64,000 nt of DNA from CAVPDE01 sp964580575 (GTDB lineage Bacteria > Desulfobacterota > DSM-4660 > Desulfatiglandales > HGW-15), in the NCBI GenBank assembly GCA_964580575.1, contig CAZOLJ010000009.1:12758-76757 (forward strand). Direction: 5' to 3'. The position numbers and the translations under genes are program-made. The notes under the pieces were generated by a model, which searched no databases, had not been told where the DNA came from, and saw only the letters and a program-made list of their open reading frames with translations. This document shows, in pieces, positions 35,001 through 43,523 of this stretch (position 1 is the stretch's first letter; the number at the start of each line of letters is the position of its first letter).

Positions 35001-35598
35001 GGGCGTCGTAGTCGAGGAGCTTGGCCATGTCCGCATAGTCGATCATTTCAATCTTCTGGATCTCCATGGAGGTGCGGAATCCGTCGAAGAAGTGCAGGAA
35101 GGGAAGGCTCAGACGGACACTGGCAAGATGCGCCACAAGAGCAAGGTCCATGACCTCCTGCACGGAGGCGGAAGCCAGCAGGGAAAACCCTGTTTCACGA
35201 ACCGCATTGACATCGGAGTGATCTCCGAAGATCGAAAGCGCATGGGCGGCCACGGCCCTCGCCGACACGTGAAACACCGTGGGCATCAGCTCACCCGCAA
35301 TCTTGTACATGTTGGGAATCATGAGAAGAAGGCCTTGCGAGGCGGTGAAGGTGGTGGAGAGCGCCCCTGCGGACAAAGCCCCGTGCACGGCGCCGGCCGC
35401 GCCGCCTTCGGATTGCATCTCAACGACTTTCAGGACCTGGCCGAAAATGTTTTTTCTTCCATGGGCCGCCCAGTCATCACAGTACTCCCCCATGCTGCTC
35501 GACGGGGTGATGGGATAGATGGCTGCGACTTCGCTCAGCGCATAAGCCACGTGAGCCGCCGCTTCGTTTCCTTCAATGGTTTTCATCTTGTCGCTCAT
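32080..35598 (-). CDS. nifJ: Pyruvate:ferredoxin (flavodoxin) oxidoreductase, single-chain
   Basis: 1172 residues, the length of the homodimeric one-chain enzyme. Order of domains: N-terminal transketolase-like part (AYALSEVAAIYPITPSSSMG), the gamma-like central domain (KFWGLGADGTVGANKNSIK), two 4Fe-4S clusters at ~686 (CIQCNQCSFVCP) and ~742 (CTGCGNCADICP), a further cluster Cys region ACPGCGETPY, and the TPP motif GDGWAYDIGYGGLDH near 966 with YSNTGGQ. Interconverts pyruvate and acetyl-CoA plus CO2 with ferredoxin. ATG with AAGGAG ten bases upstream. Between mdh and fumarase in the minus-strand cluster. Confidence 0.96.
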   Translation of the reverse strand: MSDKMKTIEGNEAAAHVAYALSEVAAIYPITPSSSMGEYCDDWAAHGRKNIFGQVLKVVEMQSEGGAAGAVHGALSAGALSTTFTASQGLLLMIPNMYKIAGELMPTVFHVSARAVAAHALSIFGDHSDVNAVRETGFSLLASASVQEVMDLALVAHLASVRLSLPFLHFFDGFRTSMEIQKIEMIDYADMAKLLDYDALDDFRSRCMNPEYPQLRGTSQNPDVFFQSKEAANPYFARIPYVVQEEMQKVGDLTGRRYNLFDYVGDPEADRILFSMASSCDVIEETVDYLNGVGERVGLIKARLYHPFSQEHFLRALPSSVKRMAVLDRTKSPGALGEPLYRDVCTVFQNAGDGPVLVGGRYGLGSKDFTPVMVKAVFDNLRGSAPKNHFTVGITDDVSHTSLELGADIDPAPKGTVRCKFWGLGADGTVGANKNSIKIIGENTGMYAQAYFAYDAKKSGGITMSHLRFSPSRIQSPYLLTHSDFIACHNPAFVTQYDILEGIREEGAFLLNSPWTLEEMESKLPNPLKRKIAQKKLKFYNIDAVKIATELGLGGRINMIMQAAFFHIAKVIPPEEAFRYIKDAIEKTYGKKGEDVVKMNEAAVDGAVGALQEIAYPASWAKAGQEAYLEKGEPEFVTKVMRPMLAQQGDNLPVSALPADGIFPTATTQYEKRGIAINVPAWLPEHCIQCNQCSFVCPHAVIRPLLASDEDLKDAPEAFVTVEAKGKEFKGLKFRIQVSPLDCTGCGNCADICPAKQKALVMKPLETQTDAQVPNHIFSTELPVMDDVVPATSVKGSQFRQPLFEFSGACPGCGETPYIKLVTQLYGDRMLVANATGCSSIYGGSAPSCPYTVNEDGHGPAWANSLFEDNAEYGLGMSLAVTQRRNKLADLVREALKVEMSPELKEAFQLWLDHMEDGEKSKEFAGKIEELLEAELFEKKAPASPLLYEILNRSDYLTKKSIWIFGGDGWAYDIGYGGLDHVIASGYDVNILVLDTEVYSNTGGQSSKSTPTGAVAKFAASGKPTRKKDMGRMAMTYGYVYVASVAMGANKNQVLKAILEAESYHGPSLIIAYAPCINHGINMSRSQNEEKLAVEAGYWPLYRFDPRLKEDGKNPFTLDSKEPTGNFKEFLMGEVRYSSLTRTFPDAAEKLFEKAEKDMKDRFETYKKLAAG

Positions 35599-35625
35599 AA
35601 CCTATATTCTCCTTTGCATCCAATC

Positions 35626-36564
35626 CTATTTGCTCAAGCGTTTCATGTCCTCAACGAGTTTGCGTACCGACTCCGCGGAGAACTGAAGCGCTTTATTCTC
35701 TTCTTCGTTCAGTTTGATCTCAATGACCTGTTCCATCCCCTTGGCCCCCAGTTTCACGGGCACGCCGATAAAGAGGTTCTTGATCCCGTATTCTCCTTCC
35801 AGGTAGGCGGCACAAGGAAGGATCTTCTTCTTGTCCTTCAAAATGGCCTCAGCCATTTCCACCGCGGCAGAGGCCGGCGCGTAATAGGCGCTTCCTGTTT
35901 TGAGAAGGCCGACAATCTCGGCTCCGCCGCTTCGGGTCCTATCTTCCAGCGCCTTGATCCTGTCCGGCGGAAGCAGTTCGGTGATGGGGATGCCTCCCAC
36001 GGTGGAATAGCGCGACACCGGAACCATGGTGTCTCCGTGGCCTCCCAGAACAAAGGCGTGGATGTTTTCAATCGACACATTGAGTTCCATGCCGATGAAA
36101 GCCCGGAAGCGCGCAGAATCCAGCACTCCCGCCATGCCGATGACCCGCTGCTTCGGAAATCGGCTCGCGTCATACGCCACGTGGCACATGGCGTCCAGCG
36201 GATTACTCACAATAATGAGAATGGAATTCGGCGCCACCGCCGCCACCTCCCTCACCACGGTTTTCATGATGCCCATGTTGGTGGCCAGGAGATCGTCCCG
36301 GCTCATCCCGGGCTTGCGTGGAATCCCTGCGGTAATGATGATGATGTCTGACCCCTCGGCCCTGGCATACTCATTGGTGCACCCCTCGATTCTGCAATCA
36401 TGCCCTTCGATGGGAGCCGCCTCTGCGAGGTCCAAAGCTTTTCCTGCCGGCACTCCTTCCAGCACGTCGATGAGGACGACGTCGGCCAGCTCTTTTTCAG
36501 CAAGGCGCATGGCTGCCGTTGCGCCCACATTGCCTGCCCCTATTACAGTGACTTTTCTACGCAT
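35626..36564 (-). CDS. mdh: Malate dehydrogenase (LDH-like type)
   Basis: 312 residues. NAD fold GAGNVGATAAM, Asp33 region VVLIDVLEG (NAD over NADP), TAGIPRKPGMSRDDLL with the arginines that select malate over lactate, and SNPLDAMCHVAY. Then GMAGVLDSARFRAF, with the active His in VLGGHGDTMVPVSRY. Oxidises malate to oxaloacetate. 27 bp upstream of nifJ and downstream of sdhB, so part of the succinate-to-acetyl-CoA cluster. Confidence 0.96.
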   Translation of the reverse strand: MRRKVTVIGAGNVGATAAMRLAEKELADVVLIDVLEGVPAGKALDLAEAAPIEGHDCRIEGCTNEYARAEGSDIIIITAGIPRKPGMSRDDLLATNMGIMKTVVREVAAVAPNSILIIVSNPLDAMCHVAYDASRFPKQRVIGMAGVLDSARFRAFIGMELNVSIENIHAFVLGGHGDTMVPVSRYSTVGGIPITELLPPDRIKALEDRTRSGGAEIVGLLKTGSAYYAPASAAVEMAEAILKDKKKILPCAAYLEGEYGIKNLFIGVPVKLGAKGMEQVIEIKLNEEENKALQFSAESVRKLVEDMKRLSK

Positions 36565-36643
36565 GGGAAGACTCCTTTCAAAAAAGATCGATGGAAAACG
36601 ATTCTAAAGATGATCATTGATCTTGTGTCGGAAAAAGCTTTTT

Positions 36644-36748
36644 TGGAGTGTTGGAGTACTGGAGTACTGGAGTCATGGAGTACTGGTTGAAACACCCGAA
36701 TCTGTCTTTACCATTACTCCAACACTCCAATACTCCATTACTCCATTC
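36644..36748. repeat. Word-repeat hairpin, GGAGTATTGGAG family
   Basis: Left arm 36644-36686 of TGGAGTACTGGAGT words, right arm 36711-36748 of CCATTACTCCAACACTCC words. Located between sdhB and mdh within the gene cluster, ending six bases from the sdhB stop. A single arm of the same family lies at 21279-21306. Confidence 0.8.
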
Positions 36749-36753
36749 TTATA

Positions 36754-37547
36754 TTATTCTCCTTCACCCCTCTTCGTCTCTTCTCCGATTTTCTCGGGAG
36801 AGACAAAGCTCGCTTTCAAGAACTCGCGATTGAATCGGGCGATGTTCGAAATGGAAACCTCTTTGGGGCAGACCGCCTCGCATTCCTTGTGGTTGCTGCA
36901 ATTTCCGAAACCCAGTTCATCCATTTTCTGAATCATTTCTAGAGCGCGTCTTGCGGCTTCGGGCTTTCCGTGGGGCAGAAGCACAAGATGGGAAATCTTG
37001 GCTCCTGTGAAAAGCATGGCCGAGGCATTAGGGCAGGCTGCCACGCAGGCGCCGCAACCGATACAGGCGGCGGCATCCATGGACAGTTCAGCCATTTCCG
37101 CCGGAACCGGAATACTGTTCGCCTCAGGAGCCTGGCTGGTGTTCACTGAAACATAGCCCCCAGCCTGGACGATCTGATCAAAGGCACTGCGATCCACGAC
37201 TAGGTCTTTGATCACCTTGAAGGCCCGAGCGCGGAAAGGCTCGATCACCAGGGTCTGTCCATCGCGAAAGTGCCTCATGTGAAGCTGACACAGGGTCGTT
37301 GCTTTTTCAGGACCGTGGGGGATGCCGTTGACCACACTGCCGCAGGCGCCGCAGATCCCTTCACGACAGTCATGGTCAAAAGCGATGGGATCCTTTCCTT
37401 GATGAACGAGGCTCTCGTTGACCACATCGAGCATTTCCAGGAACGACATGTCCGTGGAGATATCCTTGGCTTGATAGGCTTCGAAAATCCCTTTTTCCCC
37501 GCCGCCTTTTTGCCGCCACACCTTGAGTGTCAGTTGAATGGTCTTAC

Positions 37548-37551
<4 letters not shown>
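36754..37551 (-). CDS. sdhB: Succinate dehydrogenase/fumarate reductase iron-sulfur subunit
   Basis: 265 residues. N-terminal plant-type 2Fe-2S ligands CREGICGACGSVVNG with the further Cys at TLCQLHM; C-terminal ferredoxin part CIGCGACVAACPN (4Fe-4S) and CSNHKECEAVCPK (3Fe-4S region). The last ~10 residues (EETKRGEGE) are a low-complexity tail next to a repeat. The start overlaps the sdhA stop as ATGA. With a single five-helix cytochrome b subunit and no separate SdhD, the complex is of the type B family (Bacillus, Wolinella, Geobacter). Confidence 0.95.
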
Positions 37552-39461
<1,910 letters not shown>

Positions 39462-39476
39462 AAGGGATCCTCCGTT

Positions 39477-40121
39477 CTACAAAGACAAGAAAAGAAAAAC
39501 CGGGATCGAGGCAAAGCCGATTCCGATGATGAGACTGAAAAGGATCCCCACCCGCTCGACAAAGGGCATGTACTTGGGGTGGTTGAGCCCGAGCGTCTGA
39601 AACCCGCTCCAGAACCCGTGGCTTACGTGGACCGCGACCACGATCACTCCGGCAATGTAAAACAGGGTCCAAAATCCGAATTCGGCAAAGGTGTTCGAGA
39701 GGATCGTGAAATCATTGATCGTCATCTTATCGACAAAACGGAACTTAATGAGATGAAAGATGACGAAAACAAGGATGAGCGCACCGCTGTAGGGAGCAGT
39801 CCGCGATCCGATCGTTCGGCCTCCGGCGCTCTTGTCGACGGCGTAAGCAATGGGTCTGGCCCGACGGTTTTCAAGAAAAAGATAAAGCCCCATACCGATG
39901 TGAAGAACCGCGAAGAAGATGAGGCCGAATTCCGCGACCGTGACCAGTGCCTCAACAGTGTGCAAGTGGTCCACGTAGGAAAGGAAAGATTCTTTTCCCG
40001 CGTAAACCGTGAGATTTCCCATCAGGTGGACCGCAATAAACAGGCAAAAGAGAAGACCTGTGACCGCCTGGACCTGCTTCTTGCCGATGGAACTCGAGAA
40101 GGTTTTCACCAGCCAGTTCAT
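39477..40121 (-). CDS. sdhC: Succinate dehydrogenase/fumarate reductase cytochrome b subunit (type B, di-heme)
   Basis: About 214 residues from an ATG with GGAGAG upstream; the open frame upstream of it is discarded. Five hydrophobic segments. Histidines in the membrane segments fit di-heme ligation: LFIAVHLMGNL, FFAVLHIGMGLYLF, LVFVIFHLIKFR and VVAVHVSHGFWSG. The N-terminus SSSIGKKQVQAVTGLLF is typical of the family. Anchors SdhAB and links to menaquinone. First of three sdh genes; 15 bp before sdhA. Confidence 0.93.
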   Translation of the reverse strand: MNWLVKTFSSSIGKKQVQAVTGLLFCLFIAVHLMGNLTVYAGKESFLSYVDHLHTVEALVTVAEFGLIFFAVLHIGMGLYLFLENRRARPIAYAVDKSAGGRTIGSRTAPYSGALILVFVIFHLIKFRFVDKMTINDFTILSNTFAEFGFWTLFYIAGVIVVAVHVSHGFWSGFQTLGLNHPKYMPFVERVGILFSLIIGIGFASIPVFLFLSL

Positions 40122-40267
40122 TTCTCTCTCCCCATGATCCGATGAGTGTTTTGGGGTACCATGGACCGTGCGCCCTGCGCCAAAAGCCAAAGGCGGGCAC
40201 CCCTGACCCGCCTGAAGCATCGCCTGTGTCTTCTTTACTCCGCACGAGGCGCAGCGACACGTCCTGA

Positions 40268-41767
40268 TCAGAAAGAGGCCTTACACACCTGCTCCAGAGC
40301 CGCAGCCATGGCCTCATCCTCTTTCCTGATGTCATCCAGGGTCTTGGGTTTGACGGAAGCCGGCCTTGGTTCCAGCCCGTATTTCCATTTCAGGAACTGC
40401 TCGCCGGTGGTCGGGTAAAGCGCATAGATCAGGAGGTCGAAGTCATCCTTGGCGAGGTTCCCGGTTTTCGTCCTGGCCTTTTCCAGCTCCGGTTCGAGGT
40501 AGTCTGCTGCCCGGCCGGTGATTGGGGTTTCACCCCGCTTGTATCCCTTGAGAACTTTTTTCTGCACTTCAGGATCCACCGGGGTCGGCGTTTTCCCGTA
40601 TAAGCCATAGACAAGGTCCTTGACTTCGTTGGTGACCATCTTGTACTTGCCAAAAAGGACATTCAGCACGGCCTGCACCCCGACGATCTGGGAAGTCGGG
40701 GTGACCAGCGGCGGGGTTCCCAATTCTTTTCGTGTGAGCGCCACCTCCCGGTAAACCTCGGGAAGGCGATGAAGGGCCTTGGCCTCTTTGAGCTGACTTA
40801 CCAGGTTGGAGATCATGCCGCCCGGAACCTGATGGACCAGCACCCCGGTGTCAATCACCGACATCTGATGCTTGGCAAGATAGTCCCGGTACTTGGGAGC
40901 CGCGTTTTCCAAGGTCTGGCCGCACTCCAGGAGGAGATTCAGATTGAAGCCCGGATCCCGGTCTGTTCCGAAGAGGGTTGCCACTATGGGTTCCACCGCG
41001 GGCTGAGAAGTTCTCAAGGCAAAGGGCGCCAGGCAGGTGTCCACAATATCCACGCCGGCCTTGATCGCTTCGAGGTACACCATGGAGGCCATTCCGCTGG
41101 TGTAGTGGGTGTGGAGCTGAATGGGGATATGGATCACCTTCTTGAGCTCCGTGATGAGCTTGGCGATGTCAAAGGGCGCCATGATGCCGGCCATGTCTTT
41201 GAGACAGAGAGAGTCGGCACCCATGGCCTGAATTTCTTTAGCCTTCGAAAGGTAATACTCCAGGTTGAATACTTCACCGCCCATGCGCCTTTCTGTCAGG
41301 GTGTAGCAGATGACCCCTTGGAAGTGTTTCCCGTTCGCCTTGATCCTCTCCACCACGGTCTGAAAGTTGCGGAAATCGTTGAGCGCGTCGAAAACCCGGA
41401 AGATATCCATCCCCGCTTCTGCAGTCTTGTCCACAAAGAGCCGGGCCACGTCATCGGCGTAATTCCTGTAGCCTACCAGGTTCTGACCCCTCAGGAGCAT
41501 GTTGAAAGGGGTTTTCTTGATGTACTTCTTCAGGGTCTTGATTCGCTCAAACGGGTCTTCCCCCAAAAAGCGGTGCATGGTGTCGAAGGTGGCTCCTCCC
41601 CACACCTCCATGGCCCAGAATCCGACCTGGTCCATCTTTTCGGCAATAGGGAGCATGTCTTCCGTCCTCATGCGGGTTGCCAAGGTGGACTGATGCCCAT
41701 CCCTGAAAGTGTTGTCCTGGATCTTGATCGGGTTTTTCGGCCCACCTTCCAAAAAAACATTGCTCAT
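40268..41767 (-). CDS. Carboxyltransferase (transcarboxylase 5S / pyruvate carboxylase B-like) without biotin domain
   Basis: About 499 residues from an ATG preceded by GGGAGG. TIM barrel with TFRDGHQSTLATRM (metal and substrate site), LRGQNLVGYRNYADDV, SLCLKDMAGIMAPFD (catalytic Lys/metal) and LHTHYTSGMASMVYLEAI. The C-terminal region ends without an AMKM biotinylation motif, so it is a free carboxyltransferase subunit as in 5S of methylmalonyl-CoA:pyruvate transcarboxylase, or oxaloacetate decarboxylase alpha stripped of its carrier. It interconverts oxaloacetate and pyruvate with a biotin carrier protein, which is not in the window. First gene of the minus-strand cluster. Confidence 0.9.
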   Translation of the reverse strand: MSNVFLEGGPKNPIKIQDNTFRDGHQSTLATRMRTEDMLPIAEKMDQVGFWAMEVWGGATFDTMHRFLGEDPFERIKTLKKYIKKTPFNMLLRGQNLVGYRNYADDVARLFVDKTAEAGMDIFRVFDALNDFRNFQTVVERIKANGKHFQGVICYTLTERRMGGEVFNLEYYLSKAKEIQAMGADSLCLKDMAGIMAPFDIAKLITELKKVIHIPIQLHTHYTSGMASMVYLEAIKAGVDIVDTCLAPFALRTSQPAVEPIVATLFGTDRDPGFNLNLLLECGQTLENAAPKYRDYLAKHQMSVIDTGVLVHQVPGGMISNLVSQLKEAKALHRLPEVYREVALTRKELGTPPLVTPTSQIVGVQAVLNVLFGKYKMVTNEVKDLVYGLYGKTPTPVDPEVQKKVLKGYKRGETPITGRAADYLEPELEKARTKTGNLAKDDFDLLIYALYPTTGEQFLKWKYGLEPRPASVKPKTLDDIRKEDEAMAAALEQVCKASF

Positions 41768-41874
41768 CGGAAACCTCCCTTCAAACATGAATAGTTAAAG
41801 AAGCCGGACCCCTCCGCCAAGGAGCAGCGGGTGCCAGGGTAGGCCCATTAGCCGCGCCATACGACTGCGACTCA

Positions 41875-41902
41875 CCATAGCGAAAGCAGTGCGCTCGGTC
41901 AA
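41875..41902 (-). promoter_or_regulatory. Candidate promoter for the 5S-sdh-mdh-por-fum cluster
   Basis: Minus strand TTGACC (41902-41897), 16-bp spacer, TATGGT (41880-41875), ~100 nt before the carboxyltransferase ATG. The 308-bp gap 41768-42075 holds this and a divergent promoter; no gene or other structure was recognised there. Confidence 0.4.
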
Positions 41903-41923
41903 GAGTTCTTTTTCACAATGTGA

Positions 41924-41952
41924 TTGACTTCCGCTTTCCCTCTTAATAGAAT
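41924..41952 (+). promoter_or_regulatory. Candidate promoter for the receiver-domain gene
   Basis: TTGACT (41924-41929), 17-bp spacer, TAGAAT (41947-41952), giving a leader of ~115 nt before the ATG at 42076. Divergent from the metabolic cluster promoter about 22 bp away. Confidence 0.45.
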
Positions 41953-42075
41953 CCGCTCGAAATCGCATCGGACAGAAACCCTGTAACATCGCCTCGTTAT
42001 CAGAAGCGTTTTTTTCGGAATGAAGAGCCCACAGCTCCACGGTGTGGTGCCGCAGTAACCTCAAAGAGGGTGCTT

Positions 42076-42573
42076 ATGAATCCTGAAAAAACCATTGCGG
42101 GAAAGCAAATTCTCATCGTTGAGGATGAGAAAGATGTCATCGAGGTTTTAACCGAACTTCTTGAGGTCTGCAGACTCGATGCCGCCACTTCTTTCGAGGA
42201 AGGCAAAAGGCTGCTAAACGAAAACGACTACGACTTGGTCATTCTGGACATCATGGGTGTTCGGGGTTTTGACCTTCTGAAAGTTGCCAATGAACGTCGC
42301 ATCCCGGCCCTGATGCTGACGGCCCACGCCTTATCGGAGGAGAACCTGAATAGGGCGGCCAGAGAGGGCGCGGTCTATTACGCGCCCAAGGATGAAATAA
42401 CCAGCATCGCGACCTTTGCGGCAGATGTCATCGAGTTCATCGAAAAAAAGAAAAGCCCCTGGCTCCGGGTCATTGAAAGGCTGGGAGGCTATTACGACCA
42501 CAAGTTCGGCGGCACGAATTGGAGGGAAAAGGAACTCGAATACCTCCTGAGGAAAGCGGGGAGATCGATGTAA
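42076..42573 (+). CDS. Single-domain response regulator with a conserved C-terminal tail
   Basis: 165 residues from the ATG (AGAGGG upstream). Receiver domain: acidic pocket ILIVEDEKDV, phospho-acceptor Asp58 in YDLVILDIMGVRGFDLL, Thr/Ala switch LMLTAHALS and Lys in YYAPKDEI. After the receiver a ~45-residue tail follows (KSPWLRVIERLGGYYDHKF, then GGTNWREKELEYLLRKAG) with no DNA-binding domain. The tail is shared with the receiver at 59560-60084, and Asp58 falls at the same position in both. Divergent from the sdh/por cluster; no kinase is adjacent. Signals by protein-protein contact, presumably. Confidence 0.88.
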   Translation: MNPEKTIAGKQILIVEDEKDVIEVLTELLEVCRLDAATSFEEGKRLLNENDYDLVILDIMGVRGFDLLKVANERRIPALMLTAHALSEENLNRAAREGAVYYAPKDEITSIATFAADVIEFIEKKKSPWLRVIERLGGYYDHKFGGTNWREKELEYLLRKAGRSM

Positions 42574-42678
42574 CCTCGATAAAGGACTTCCCCTGTTTCC
42601 ATGGACATCAGCAGCACAGATCTATCCGTAGCGTTCTGGTAGCCTAGTGTCCATTCTGATGAGAACCCTGGAAAACCT

Positions 42679-43020
42679 ATGCCCATTTACGAATTCGAGT
42701 GTCTCTCCTGCGAGTGCCGATTTCAGAATCTGGTGATGAAGGAGAGCGAGGAAAAAAAGCTTCTCTGCCCCAAATGCGGAAGCCGCAAAAAGAGGCGTCT
42801 GATCTCGCGGGCAGCCTACCATGTGTCCGAGCGGGATCGTGTTGCTGCGTTCAACCCGGCTGCAGCAAAGGAGGATGCCTTTTTCAAAGACAGCCGCAAC
42901 ATCGGACTGGCGGCGAAGAAAAGGGCGCAGAAAATGGGCGTGGACCTGGGCTCCGGCTTTGAAGAGAAGCTTGAAAAATTGAGATCAGATCCCGGAAGCG
43001 TGATCAGGGATAGTGAATAG
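42679..43020 (+). CDS. FmdB-family zinc-ribbon protein with C-terminal extension
   Basis: 113 residues. N-terminal zinc ribbon MPIYEFECLSCECRF with CxxC and LLCPKCGSRKKRR as second knuckle; then a charged helical region (EDAFFKDSRNIGLAAKKRAQ, KMGVDLGSGFEEKLEKLRS). The ribbon is clearly FmdB; the tail has no recognised domain. Followed 14 bp later by an unknown 108-residue protein, probably co-transcribed. Confidence 0.85.
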   Translation: MPIYEFECLSCECRFQNLVMKESEEKKLLCPKCGSRKKRRLISRAAYHVSERDRVAAFNPAAAKEDAFFKDSRNIGLAAKKRAQKMGVDLGSGFEEKLEKLRSDPGSVIRDSE

Positions 43021-43034
43021 CAGGCTGTTGATCC

Positions 43035-43361
43035 ATGAAGAATGAAAAGGCTATCAACAGGGAAGGGGATGTGCTTCTGATCCACTATCAGGACCAGCCC
43101 GTGGCTTACGCGCGCATTGAGGGGATCAACCCGGATATCAAGAAGGACTGGTACCAGGTGACATTGCTGCTCCTGACCATCCCTGCTCAGTCGGTCACGT
43201 GGATTCTGAGGGAAGAATACATCCATGGGGCCTCCTTCACCATGGGGGGGCAGACCGTGCGATTGGAAAAAATGAAGAGGGTTTTTCCCGGGGAAACGCC
43301 GCAAGGCCCGAAGGCTCCGGAGAAAGGTTCCAAAGTGATCGCGTTCAAGAAACAGCACTGA
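43035..43361 (+). CDS. Small conserved-looking protein of unknown function
   Basis: 108 residues, acidic-basic balanced, soluble. Starts MKNEKAINREGDVLLIHYQD with QPVAYARIEGINPDIKKDWY, then an apparent beta-rich core QVTLLLLTIPAQSVTWILRE and IHGASFTMGGQTVRLEKM, and a basic tail. The pattern of a short beta-barrel (DNA/RNA- or ligand-binding like) is suggestive only. I do not recognise a family. Coding is supported by good codon use, spacing from fmdB and lack of alternatives on the other strand. Confidence 0.7.
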   Translation: MKNEKAINREGDVLLIHYQDQPVAYARIEGINPDIKKDWYQVTLLLLTIPAQSVTWILREEYIHGASFTMGGQTVRLEKMKRVFPGETPQGPKAPEKGSKVIAFKKQH

Positions 43362-43382
43362 TGAACGCCCATCTCAGTCAAG

Positions 43383-43456
43383 AGTGACAAGTGACAAGTA
43401 ACAAGAGCAAAGCATGGGCTTTTCACTCGTGACTCGTCACTTGTCACTCGTTACTT
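43383..43456. repeat. Word-repeat hairpin, GTGACAAGT family
   Basis: Left arm 43383-43405 (AGTGACAAGTGACAAGTAAC), right arm 43424-43456 (GACTCGTCACTTGTCACTCG and GTTACT). Lies between the 108-residue protein and ppdK. Confidence 0.82.
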
Positions 43457-43523
43457 TCATTCGGCGCCTTGTATCTGAGCGTTTTTGAGCAACCTGAGGT
43501 GACTATGCTTTAGGAGGAGAACA

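Noticed and set aside
34663..36351. A 562-codon plus-strand frame opposite nifJ and mdh
   Set aside because: It spans two real genes on the other strand and contains no family motif.
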